Origin: JAGTVG01 sp965365275
GTDB lineage: Bacteria > Bacteroidota > Bacteroidia > Cytophagales > Cyclobacteriaceae
Direction of reading: 5' to 3'
NCBI GenBank assembly: GCA_965365275.1
Contig: CBDUBA010000001.1
Span: forward strand, 124,001 to 188,000
Length of the DNA: 64,000 nucleotides
The number at the start of each line of letters is the position of its first letter. Position 1 is the first letter of the stretch. A program made the position numbers and the translations under genes. The notes under the pieces were generated by a model. That model saw only the letters and a program-made list of their open reading frames with translations, was not told the origin of the DNA and did no database searches. Positions 9,443 through 18,165 of the stretch are shown piece by piece.

Positions 9443-10378
9443 CTACTCTACAGGTAAATTATCAGGATCCAACCAGTTGGCTTTACTTGAAACAGCCGCT
9501 ACATTGAAAAAACCGATCAATGGTTGATTATTGGTGACATCGACAACATTGGTTACCACATTTGATAGTGGTGTTGCGAATAATTCAGCGAATCCTCCAG
9601 GCCTGTCAATCTGAACCCTGACCTGCGTCAAATAATAAAATGCAAAGTTCGATATGGAATGAATCTCAACATAAACTGAATCTCCTGGGGCATAAGGAGA
9701 AAGAAATTCATCATTTTCATCCTGTTCGAAAGGATTTATACCATCACGGATTGGCTGAATAAAAGTGATTCCATCTACTACACTTCCAGCACTGAACGCT
9801 GCATCATAAGCAATATTTATTTCACTTGGTTTGTTTAGATAAACACCATTTTTATATGCCTTGATCCAGTATGTATCACCCGGTCCTAATGGATCCACTG
9901 CATAGACTTGTGCAAAATAGGAATCAGGGAAAAAACTATTTCCTTCTTCGAATCTGAAGCTGATGCTATCAATCTCAGGTACGCGGTTCATGGTGCTGGC
10001 TGCTTCGAGAATTGTATTCTCGTAACTTATTGTCAGGGTATACTGATTTCCAATCTTACCAAAGGTTTCGGAATCTGATGGTGGAGTCCATGTGTATTCT
10101 CCCTCAGTGGTCTCAGATTCTATAAACACATATTCATTGTTTTCGTTATCAGTTATTCTGATATCAGCACCAGTGATTCCCGGAAATTCACTATTATCAA
10201 AATAGGGTAAGGTCTTATTCAGCCTGATGATTTGAGGTTCATTTTTATTCGTGATCCAAGCATCCACAAAGGTTAAGGGAGGAGCTTCAGGCAATTCCGG
10301 TTCTATATTTTTCTCACAGCCCCAAATAAGAATCATCGAAATTAATATGGCTATATAATTAAATCTAATCATCTTCAT
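9443..10378 (-). CDS. DUF4249 lipoprotein, partner of the upstream TonB receptor (copy B)
   Basis: A 311-residue lipoprotein with signal ending ILIWGC (Cys21) followed by Glu-Lys. The DUF4249 body shares LTFVDAWITNK, FPGITGADIRI, YWIKAYKNGVYLNKPSEINIAYD and VQIDRPGGFAELF with copy A. Its start codon overlaps the receptor stop codon as TAATG, so the two are almost certainly translationally coupled in a 1:1 arrangement. The 161 bases after the stop carry no gene and lead into copy A of the receptor. The function is not established; it is presumably an outer-membrane partner of the receptor. Confidence 0.85.
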   Translation of the reverse strand: MKMIRFNYIAILISMILIWGCEKNIEPELPEAPPLTFVDAWITNKNEPQIIRLNKTLPYFDNSEFPGITGADIRITDNENNEYVFIESETTEGEYTWTPPSDSETFGKIGNQYTLTISYENTILEAASTMNRVPEIDSISFRFEEGNSFFPDSYFAQVYAVDPLGPGDTYWIKAYKNGVYLNKPSEINIAYDAAFSAGSVVDGITFIQPIRDGINPFEQDENDEFLSPYAPGDSVYVEIHSISNFAFYYLTQVRVQIDRPGGFAELFATPLSNVVTNVVDVTNNQPLIGFFNVAAVSSKANWLDPDNLPVE

Positions 10379-12783
10379 TAAAACTTAAAATTATATGATA
10401 TTGCAGGGATAATCGTTCCTATGATAGCCAGTTGAGTACCATATGTAGGCACCGGCTCGCCAGCTGCAGGTCTGTCTGTACCCTGTGAGAAGTAAATTGA
10501 AAAGGGATTTTCCCTTGCATATGCATTATAAACACCAAATACCCAGTAATCTCTGTTTTTCCTCTCTTTCCCATTCTTTTTGTATTTTTTACCATTTAGG
10601 ATAACTGAAATATCCAGCCTGTGGTAATCGGGGATTCTGGTATTATTCCTGCTACTTAAATAGTTATAAGGTATTACATATTCCTGGCTTTGAAATCTGG
10701 ATGTTGGAAATGTAGTAGGTGTACCTGAAATGTAAGTGAAGCTGGCAGAGAAGGTCCATCTTTCATTTAGATCATAAAAACCCGTGACTTTCAAATTGTG
10801 GAGTTGGTCAAAACGAGTTGGATACCACTCATTATTATTTATACTATTTACTTTGAGCTCCGATCGTCCCAATGTATAGCTAATCCAACCGTTTAGTTTC
10901 CCGGTGTTTTTCTTGACATAAAATTCCAGGCCATAAGCCCGACCTATGCCTAATAAAAGATCTCCTTCAAGATATTGGTTAATCAAAAGATCTGCTCCGT
11001 CAATATATTCTATCTGGTTATCCGTAGTTCTATAATACGCTTCAACAGAGGTCTCATAATCATTGTTTATTCCAAAATTCTTAAAGAATCCAATAGCATA
11101 TTGGTTAGCCAGTTCTGGTTTTATATTATTTGTTCCGGGAACCCAGACATCAAGTGGGTTAGATGCAGTTGTATTAGATATGAGATGAATATTTTGTGAT
11201 AACCTGTTATATGAGGCTTTGATAGAGTTCCTTTGATTGATTTGATATTTCAAAGAAATCCTTGGTTCTAAGTTGAAATAATTCTGGATTACTTCCTTTC
11301 CTTCAACCCTGGTCTCAGATACTAGATTCTGCCTTTGTCCGGGAATGATCGTTTCAAATTCATAGATATAACCGGGACCGATATAGGAATATCCTGATCC
11401 TCTCAAACCATATTGTAATCCAAATTGATCACCGAAATTTAGTTCGTTATTGAAGTATATACTCCATTCCAATGCATATTTCAATGGCAAGCTAATATCA
11501 GTAGCCTCACCATTGCTTATTCCAATTGCATTTGCCGGAGTAAATATATAATAGTTTAGTTCTGCCCCGAAATCCCAGATATTGTTTGAATTTACAAAAA
11601 ATGTTAGATTAGGTTTGAATGATAATGTTCTGATTTTCGAATTCCATTCGAACTTGTCGAGGTTATCCTCACCAAAAGCCAGTGAATAATCATAATCACT
11701 GAATATGAAATTCATATTAGAAAATAATCTGTCATTGAAAATATGATTCCACCTAAGGGTAGCTGTATTGTTTCCCCAGCTGAATCCTTGATTTGCATCA
11801 AATTTGAATACATCTCTTCCTAAGTAACCTGAAAGGAAAATTTTGTCTTTTTTCCCTAAATCGTAATTAGCTTTAAGTGTTAGGTCATAGAAATATAACT
11901 GCGCGCCCTCACTAAGAACATCCGTGAAAAGTTTAGCGAAAACATCAATATAAGATCGTCTGCCTGCAATTATAAAAGAACCTTTGTCTTTAACTATGGG
12001 AGCTTCAACTGTAAGACGTGAAAATATAGTACCAATACCTCCCTGTGCACCAAATCTTTTATTGTTCCCATCCCTGAGTCGGATATCAAGTACTGAAGAA
12101 ATTCTCCCCCCGTATCGTGCCGGAATACCCCCTTTATAGAGCTTTACATCAGTAACTGCATCCGGGTTGAAGACAGAAAAGAATCCCAAGAGATGGGAGG
12201 AATTATAAATTGGTGCCTCATCCTGTAATATTAGATTCTGACCTACACTTCCACCCCTTACATTAAATCCGGCGGCTCCTTCTCCGACAGTGCTTACACC
12301 CGGCAGGCGCTGAAGACTTTGTATAATATCAACTTCGCCCAGCAAAGCAGGAATTTTTTCTATGGTCTTTATATCCAATTTATTTACACTCATATCGACG
12401 CGCCTGACATTCGTGTTAGTTTTACCGATCACAACCACTTCTTCCAATTGTTTGGAATCTTCTATTAGTTCTATGTTTAACTCCGTATTTTTATTCAGAG
12501 TTATTTCTTTAGTAACTGTTAAAAAGCCTATATACCTGAATTCAATTGTATAAGTCCCCTCTTCCAGAGTTACTGAATAAAAACCGTACATATTTGTGGT
12601 CGCGCCCCCTTTAAGTTCTGGAATGTACACAGTTGCTCCTATTAGTGCTTCGCCGGTGGAGGCATCTGTTATATATCCTGCAATACTAATCTTGTCTGAT
12701 AGTTCTGTGTCAGAATCATCAGCAAAACTGAACTGGCTACCTAATAAAAAAACTATTGTTAGTAACTTAATTATCTTTCTCAA
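10378..12783 (-). CDS. TonB-dependent receptor with carboxypeptidase-like regulatory domain (copy B)
   Basis: An 801-residue outer-membrane receptor. Order: signal peptide (MRKIIKLLTIVFLLGSQFSFA), CarboxypepD_reg-like domain (about 30-110, AGYITDASTGEALIGATV), plug (about 125-240, GEGAAGFNVRGGSVGQNLIL, GGIPARYGGRISS), long beta-barrel, terminal SYNFKF. Over a 73-residue plug block beginning GVSTVGEG it agrees with copy A at 60 positions counted by eye, so the two pairs arose by tandem duplication. It is the first gene of the four-gene minus-strand run 12783-5947. The substrate is unknown; no siderophore, cobalamin or polysaccharide genes adjoin it that would decide. Confidence 0.9.
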   Translation of the reverse strand: MRKIIKLLTIVFLLGSQFSFADDSDTELSDKISIAGYITDASTGEALIGATVYIPELKGGATTNMYGFYSVTLEEGTYTIEFRYIGFLTVTKEITLNKNTELNIELIEDSKQLEEVVVIGKTNTNVRRVDMSVNKLDIKTIEKIPALLGEVDIIQSLQRLPGVSTVGEGAAGFNVRGGSVGQNLILQDEAPIYNSSHLLGFFSVFNPDAVTDVKLYKGGIPARYGGRISSVLDIRLRDGNNKRFGAQGGIGTIFSRLTVEAPIVKDKGSFIIAGRRSYIDVFAKLFTDVLSEGAQLYFYDLTLKANYDLGKKDKIFLSGYLGRDVFKFDANQGFSWGNNTATLRWNHIFNDRLFSNMNFIFSDYDYSLAFGEDNLDKFEWNSKIRTLSFKPNLTFFVNSNNIWDFGAELNYYIFTPANAIGISNGEATDISLPLKYALEWSIYFNNELNFGDQFGLQYGLRGSGYSYIGPGYIYEFETIIPGQRQNLVSETRVEGKEVIQNYFNLEPRISLKYQINQRNSIKASYNRLSQNIHLISNTTASNPLDVWVPGTNNIKPELANQYAIGFFKNFGINNDYETSVEAYYRTTDNQIEYIDGADLLINQYLEGDLLLGIGRAYGLEFYVKKNTGKLNGWISYTLGRSELKVNSINNNEWYPTRFDQLHNLKVTGFYDLNERWTFSASFTYISGTPTTFPTSRFQSQEYVIPYNYLSSRNNTRIPDYHRLDISVILNGKKYKKNGKERKNRDYWVFGVYNAYARENPFSIYFSQGTDRPAAGEPVPTYGTQLAIIGTIIPAISYNFKF

Positions 12784-12969
12784 GAGCTTGACTTATTAAC
12801 ATTTTAAACTTTTAGACAGAAAACCAAAATATTGCCGTTTTGTTAATAGAATAAATAGAAATATAAACAAAAAAAATTGCAACCAGGCATCTTAGATATT
12901 AAAGGATTATGAATCAAAAGGTTTCATTTTTTATGTTATTATTTCGTTAGGGGTAAAAAATGAAGCCAA

Positions 12970-13839
12970 TTAATCCTCAATAATGGCAGAGAAATAATCA
13001 TCTATATCGCAAAGTTTTTCGCTTAGGAGCCATAATCTTTGTGCATCTTCCTTTATATAAGATCTCTTTGAAGATTTCTTTATCTTACTTTTATCCCAGT
13101 ATTTTCCTGAAATACCTTTGACATCATCCGAAGATGCAAGATATATTGAAGTTTCAGCTCCTTCTGCAGGTGTAATCCCTCCTAAACGACGTAATTTCCA
13201 GGCCAGGCCATGCAAAGCAACAGTATGCTTTAATCCAATATTCGTTTTTACCAAACCTGGCTGCAAACAATTAATACATATTTTCTCCAAGGGTTTACGT
13301 CTGTTGAATTCATAAGTAAACAAGATATTAGCCAATTTAGATTGGGAATATGCTCTTAAACCATGGTACTTTTTAGTTAGATTAATATCATTAAAGTGAA
13401 TCTTTCCACTAAAGTGTGAGTCTGATCCAACATTGATAATTCTGGGATCTTCTGAATTTGCCAGAGCGGGCAACAGTAAATACGTTAAATAAAAATAGGC
13501 AAGGTGATTAACTGCAAATTGCATTTCTATGTTTTCATCAGTGTATGTAAGGTTTGAATACCAAGTCCCTGCATTATTAATTAACACATCAATTTTATCA
13601 TACTTACCCAATATTCCTTTTGCTCCTTTTTTTATTTCTTTTTGTGAGCTTAAGTCTGCAACAATTCCCTCCACATTCTTATGTCCGGATTCCGTTTTGA
13701 TCCTATCAATAGTAGTTTTTACTCTTGATTCATCTTTCGAAATAATCACAAGATCTGTTTTCATTTTTGCTAGCCCGAGTGCAGTTTCATAGCCAATTCC
13801 AGCATTCGCACCAGTGATAACGCATAATTTTCCTTTCAT
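12970..13839 (-). CDS. SDR oxidoreductase, retinol-dehydrogenase-like
   Basis: A 289-residue SDR with TGANAGIG near residue 9, INNAGTW near 88, the serine in NVGSDSHFSG and the catalytic YSQSK. The segment HFNDINLTKKYHGLRAYSQSK is the pattern of the RDH11-14/WWOX-like subgroup, which reduces hydrophobic aldehydes or ketones. It begins six bases after the sulfatase stop and is the last gene of the operon formed by the sigma-54 activator, histidine kinase and sulfatase. Why an SDR is part of that operon is unclear. Cytoplasmic; no signal sequence. Confidence 0.8.
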   Translation of the reverse strand: MKGKLCVITGANAGIGYETALGLAKMKTDLVIISKDESRVKTTIDRIKTESGHKNVEGIVADLSSQKEIKKGAKGILGKYDKIDVLINNAGTWYSNLTYTDENIEMQFAVNHLAYFYLTYLLLPALANSEDPRIINVGSDSHFSGKIHFNDINLTKKYHGLRAYSQSKLANILFTYEFNRRKPLEKICINCLQPGLVKTNIGLKHTVALHGLAWKLRRLGGITPAEGAETSIYLASSDDVKGISGKYWDKSKIKKSSKRSYIKEDAQRLWLLSEKLCDIDDYFSAIIED

Positions 13840-13845
13840 AGATTA

Positions 13846-15255
13846 TTATTTCTTAATCAGATACTGTGGATTATCGATCCATCCGGCAGGTCTTTGATTA
13901 TTACCTTGATTGTCATTATCACCCAAATCCTGCCTTATCCTTTGAGCTATTTCATTTAATTCCTCTAATTTGTCAGGATATTTTAAACTTAAATCAATCT
14001 GTTCCTGAAGATCTGATCCCAAATTCACCAATTTTGATATCTGTCCCGATCCTTCGCTTAATATCTCATTCCACCTGGTTTGCTTTATTTTGAGTGGCAA
14101 AAACAATTTCCAATTACCTTTTCTAACTGCCTGTAATTGATCTCTGTAGTAATAGTAGAATTCTCTATTCCTGAAGGTCAGATCACTACCTTCTTTTAAT
14201 AGTCTGACCATGCTTTCACCATCGATTTTCCGGGAAGTATCAAGATCATAGTCAACAATTTCAGCAAATGTAGGTAAAAAATCCATGATGGAGGTAAAGG
14301 TGCTGTCTTTAGTTCCTTTACTGTATAACTTTTCCCATTTAATAATGCAGGGGACTCTGAATCCACCTTCATAATTGCTGCCCTTCCATCCAGTCAAAGG
14401 TATGTTACTACCTCCAAATGGTTTTGCAGCTCCATTATCAGATGTAAAGACTACAATAGTATTATCTGAAATATTTAAAGAATCAAGTATATACATAATT
14501 CGTCCGACAGAATAATCTATCTCTTCAATAGCATCACCATATATCCCATTCAAGGATTTTCCCTCAAATTCTGATGATGCATATATTGGATTATGCGGCA
14601 TGTTATAAGGGATATAAGCAAAGAATGGGGTTTTATTATTATTCCTGATAAATTCAATAGCCTTGTTAGTACACCATTGAGTGAGATATCTCTGATCGAC
14701 CGGAGCTTTTATCACTGTATTGTTATGAACAAACGGTAAAGGAGGATCACCCCTTTCTTTCCAATCCATATCATTACTGTAGGGAACGCCGAAATACGTA
14801 TCAAAACCATGATTAAGTGGCAAAAAACTATTTTGATCACCTAAATGCCATTTCCCGAAACATCCGGTTGCATACCCTTTCGATCTTAGTATTTCTGCAA
14901 TTGTAATTTCATCCGGATTAAGACCTTTATTAGAACCTGGGATGAGCACACAATGATTCTTGGAATCCCGGTGAAGGCTAACACGTCTCGGATAACTTCC
15001 GGTTAGAAAAGCTGCTCTGGTTGGAGTGCACACACTGGCAGCTGCATAAAAATCCGTAAAACAAAGACCTTCTTCCGCCAAACCATCGAGATTGGGGGTT
15101 TTGTGGAGTTCATTCCCATAACAACCCAGATCTCCGTAACCAAGATCATCTGCAAGAATAAACACGATATTCGGAAGATCTTCTGGATTTTCGATTTGTT
15201 CACAGGAAAAACAAAACATGAATTGAAGTAAAAATATATAATATATCTTGTTCAT
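13846..15255 (-). CDS. Cys-type (FGly) sulfatase, lipoprotein
   Basis: A 469-residue arylsulfatase-family (S1) enzyme. The signal peptide ends in FCFSC (Cys18), so it is probably a lipoprotein. ADDLGYGDLGCYG gives the metal-binding Asp pair, and VCTPTRAAFLTG (Cys76-x-Pro-x-Arg80) is the maturation motif: this Cys is oxidised to formylglycine by an anaerobic sulfatase-maturating enzyme, not encoded in the window. GKWHLG, NMPHNP and TSDNGAAKPFGG supply the remaining metal and sulfate contacts. It begins four bases after the histidine kinase stop, so it is transcribed with the two-component system. The substrate (sulfated sugar or aryl ester) is undetermined. Confidence 0.9.
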   Translation of the reverse strand: MNKIYYIFLLQFMFCFSCEQIENPEDLPNIVFILADDLGYGDLGCYGNELHKTPNLDGLAEEGLCFTDFYAAASVCTPTRAAFLTGSYPRRVSLHRDSKNHCVLIPGSNKGLNPDEITIAEILRSKGYATGCFGKWHLGDQNSFLPLNHGFDTYFGVPYSNDMDWKERGDPPLPFVHNNTVIKAPVDQRYLTQWCTNKAIEFIRNNNKTPFFAYIPYNMPHNPIYASSEFEGKSLNGIYGDAIEEIDYSVGRIMYILDSLNISDNTIVVFTSDNGAAKPFGGSNIPLTGWKGSNYEGGFRVPCIIKWEKLYSKGTKDSTFTSIMDFLPTFAEIVDYDLDTSRKIDGESMVRLLKEGSDLTFRNREFYYYYRDQLQAVRKGNWKLFLPLKIKQTRWNEILSEGSGQISKLVNLGSDLQEQIDLSLKYPDKLEELNEIAQRIRQDLGDNDNQGNNQRPAGWIDNPQYLIKK

Positions 15256-15259
15256 TTCC

Positions 15260-16603
15260 TTAGAAAATTAACGTGATTTTGGTTCCCTCCCCCTCATGAC
15301 TGACCAAGTTAATAAAACCATCGTGTGCTTTCATAATCTGTCTTGATAATGTCAGACCAATGCCGGATCCATCTTGCCTGGTCGTAAAAAATGGCATAAA
15401 AACATAATCGAGCATATTAAAAGGAATACCACATCCATTATCTTCAATTGTTATCAAAGATCTGTCGTTTATATAGGAGGAAATCAGGTTTATTTTAGGT
15501 TTTTTGGTCTCAGATAAAGCGTGGGATGAGTTTTTCAGTAAATTAATCAATACCTGGGAAATCATTTTTTTATCCATATAGATATTAAGATCGGAGGGGT
15601 CAATTTTTACATTTATTTTTATGCTGTGATTTAATAAACTACTCTTTAATAAATCCAATAGCTCATCAAATAGTTCAGAAACTTTTACTTCCTCAAACTC
15701 CGGCTTTGGAATATCTGTAATGGTTTTATAATCATCCACAAATTTTGATAATCCCAAACTCCTGCTATATATGGCGTTTAACCCGGATTGCATATTTTCA
15801 AATTCTTCAGAGGTTAACTTTTTCTGTTTTTTATCTGCCTGTTTTGAAATTGTCTTAAGCAATGATGAAGAAACCAGCTTCATAGGACTTACGGAATTGA
15901 CAATCTCATGTGTCAAAACCTTAATCAACTTTTGCCATGCTTGGGATTCACTTTCTTCGAGCTCTGAATGTATATTTTGAAGGGATGCCAGTTTGATTCT
16001 TTCGCCTGAGATGGTAAATTCTGATACACTTACGTATAAACTTATTAATTCATCACCACGCAAAATTTTTAGAAGTTCTCGTCGACCAGGTTTCAGATTG
16101 TCCAATTTATCTGGCATATCCTCCCTTATGGTCTTCAACCCAGATAAATTGCCTATATGAGGCACATTCAATAGCTGTTTGGCTGCCATATTAAATAACT
16201 TTACATGATTATTAGAATCCCAGGCAAGTAGTCCGGTATCGACATGCTTGATGACATGATCAAAATATTGGTGTTCAATCTCCTTTTCTATCTTGAGCTG
16301 ATTAAATAGATCGATGATCCTGTTAAATTCTTTATATATTGGTTTAAAGGGTAATTTTCTATTTTTATAAAATGTTAATGAACTATCCTTAAAGTGAAAT
16401 GATTGAAGGAATAACAGTAGGTTTTTATTTGTTGTATTGATATATCTTATTAAATATAGAATTTCGATTATCCATAATATGGCTAAACTAATGGAGGTTA
16501 CAATTTTATTAGGTTGCCCGATGGCCCACATAAAAGCATACGAGGTAATGGCAATAATGAATGAGAAGAAAATAATATTAATATTAAATCGACTAGAGTT
16601 CAT
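15260..16603 (-). CDS. Intramembrane-type sensor histidine kinase (NtrY-like)
   Basis: A 447-residue kinase. Two transmembrane segments (about 8-29 and 33-54) are joined by only a few residues, so there is no periplasmic sensor domain. A PAS-like region follows (about 110-215), then HisKA with THEIVNS (His232), an N box at VLINLLKNSSHAL (Asn354, Asn358), G1 at EDNGCGIP (Asp388) and G2 at GSGIGL. It should phosphorylate the NtrC-type regulator whose gene overlaps it by 11 bases. Kinases with such a minimal membrane sensor usually read signals within the membrane or through a partner transporter; the nearby FtsX-type permeases are candidate partners (inference). Confidence 0.9.
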   Translation of the reverse strand: MNSSRFNINIIFFSFIIAITSYAFMWAIGQPNKIVTSISLAILWIIEILYLIRYINTTNKNLLLFLQSFHFKDSSLTFYKNRKLPFKPIYKEFNRIIDLFNQLKIEKEIEHQYFDHVIKHVDTGLLAWDSNNHVKLFNMAAKQLLNVPHIGNLSGLKTIREDMPDKLDNLKPGRRELLKILRGDELISLYVSVSEFTISGERIKLASLQNIHSELEESESQAWQKLIKVLTHEIVNSVSPMKLVSSSLLKTISKQADKKQKKLTSEEFENMQSGLNAIYSRSLGLSKFVDDYKTITDIPKPEFEEVKVSELFDELLDLLKSSLLNHSIKINVKIDPSDLNIYMDKKMISQVLINLLKNSSHALSETKKPKINLISSYINDRSLITIEDNGCGIPFNMLDYVFMPFFTTRQDGSGIGLTLSRQIMKAHDGFINLVSHEGEGTKITLIF

Positions 16604-17972
16604 ATTTTTTTATTTTTTCGTACAGTGTTGATCGGTTTATGCCTAATTCTTTTGCTGTTTTACTCATATTCCCATTAAAAGCTTTCAGGGCATTTTCGAT
16701 AACTTCCTTTTCATTTTCTTCCAAATTGAATGATTTGGTCTTTTCCACCTTCACTTTAACTGTTGGAGTTAGCATATCGTCAGAAATTTTCAATTGACTG
16801 CCATCAGAAAGTATCACAGCTTTCTCAATTAAATGCTGTAATTCTCGTACGTTTCCAGGCCAGTCATACCTGATTAGCTTGCCTAAACTTGTATCCATTA
16901 TTTTAATAATATTTTTATTGTATTTGCTTGAATACTTATCCAGGTAATACATTGCCAACTCAGGTATATCCTCTTTTCTTTCTCTAAGTGGAGGCAAATG
17001 GATCTCTACGGTTTTTATACGGTACAGTAAATCTTCTCGAAAAGTATTCTCAGATACCATTTCATCGAGGGATCTATTGGTCGCTGAAATTAATCTGAAA
17101 TCTACCGGCCTCGGTTTACTTTCACCTAAGCGGGTTACGGTTTTATTCTGGATAACGGATAGTAATTTCACCTGTAAGGCTTGCGTGAGATTCCCTATCT
17201 CATCAAGAAACAGCGTACCCCCATTTGCAAGTTCAATCCGCCCAGCTCTGCTTGAGACTGCATCTGTAAAGGCCCCTTTAGCATGTCCGAAAAGTTCACT
17301 TTCGAAAAGGTTTTCATTGATAGATCCCAAATCAACGGATACCAACAATTCATGTTCACGAAGTGAGTTCTTATGTATTTCACGGGCAATTACTTCTTTT
17401 CCCGTTCCACTTTCTCCGGTAATCAGGATATTTGCTTCCGTACGTGCCACTTTACCCACCAGGTCAAAAATCTCATTCATACTGGTAGAATGACCTTTAA
17501 CTAGGTCATATGTTTCTTTCAGAAGGAAAGATTTCAAATGTTGTTGTTGGTTTTTTAGTCGGCTGATCTCTTTATTTGATCTGTTAAGATTATATGCGGA
17601 TAGTACCGTCGATAAAATTTTATTCTCATCCCATGATTTTTGAATGAAATCAGTAACTCCTTCCTTGAGTGATCTTATGGCAAGATCCACATCACCATAG
17701 GCCGTTATGAAAATTACACTCACATCCTCATCCATTTCTCTGATTTTATTCATCCAATAGAAGCCTTCATTACCCGATTGAATTCCTGCCTTGAAATTCA
17801 TATCCAACAAAATGACATCAAATTTTTCACTATTCAAATGTGCCTGAATTCTGTCAGGCATGGCTTCTGTCGTTACATTTTCAAAGTGAGGAGAAAGAAG
17901 AATTTTCAAAGCAACCAAAAATTCAGTGTTATCATCAATGATGAGAATTTTTCCAGCTTTTTGCTTACTCAT
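16593..17972 (-). CDS. Sigma-54-dependent NtrC-family response regulator
   Basis: A 459-residue activator with three domains. The receiver (1-120) has Asp57 in LLDMN and Lys112. The AAA+ domain (about 155-390) has Walker A GESGTGKE at about 186, the sigma-54 contact loop GAFTDA at 233-238 (a common variant of GAFTGA) and Walker B GGTLFLDE. A Fis-type helix-turn-helix ends the protein (NMSKTAKELGINRSTLYEK). It is first in the operon with the kinase, sulfatase and SDR. A 17-bp inverted repeat lies 56 bases upstream of its start and recurs before the permease array, making it the likely binding site of this protein. No -24/-12 element facing this gene was found. Confidence 0.92.
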   Translation of the reverse strand: MSKQKAGKILIIDDNTEFLVALKILLSPHFENVTTEAMPDRIQAHLNSEKFDVILLDMNFKAGIQSGNEGFYWMNKIREMDEDVSVIFITAYGDVDLAIRSLKEGVTDFIQKSWDENKILSTVLSAYNLNRSNKEISRLKNQQQHLKSFLLKETYDLVKGHSTSMNEIFDLVGKVARTEANILITGESGTGKEVIAREIHKNSLREHELLVSVDLGSINENLFESELFGHAKGAFTDAVSSRAGRIELANGGTLFLDEIGNLTQALQVKLLSVIQNKTVTRLGESKPRPVDFRLISATNRSLDEMVSENTFREDLLYRIKTVEIHLPPLRERKEDIPELAMYYLDKYSSKYNKNIIKIMDTSLGKLIRYDWPGNVRELQHLIEKAVILSDGSQLKISDDMLTPTVKVKVEKTKSFNLEENEKEVIENALKAFNGNMSKTAKELGINRSTLYEKIKKYEL

Positions 17973-18027
17973 TTGAAAAACTATTATTTAAAAATGCTTT
18001 AAGTGTAAAAGTATAAATGTAAACAAT

Positions 18028-18044
18028 TGTTGGAAAATCCAACA
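18028..18044. promoter_or_regulatory. Putative activator binding site (inverted repeat, copy 1)
   Basis: TGTTGGAAAATCCAACA: 7-base arms around AAA, in the divergent region between the NtrC-type gene and the reductase gene. It differs by a single base from the repeat at 20327-20343. Its position beside the regulator gene suggests autoregulation or activation of the divergent operon. Confidence 0.65.
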
Positions 18045-18096
18045 GTAATACTTATACTTCTTTGGGATCTGGAAAATATCTGATTTATTATCTAAG

Positions 18097-18111
18097 TGGC
18101 ACTGTCATTCT
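18097..18111 (+). promoter_or_regulatory. Weak sigma-54 promoter candidate for the reductase/dehydratase operon
   Basis: TGGCAC-TGTCA-TTCT: a perfect -24 half but a poor -12 half (CT where GC is expected). It begins 52 bases after the end of the inverted repeat; the better promoter at 20395 has 51 bases. The start codon at 18166 is 54 bases downstream. The matched spacing is the main support. Confidence 0.35.
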
Positions 18112-18165
18112 GTACTTAATTTTAAAAGCCTTATTTTTATTAAAGTAAAAAAGAGCAAATTTGAA

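Noticed and set aside
17973..18027. Sigma-54 promoter facing the NtrC-type gene
   Set aside because: On the minus strand the best stretch, TTACAC-TTAAA-GCAT, lacks the GG of the -24 element and the correct spacing.
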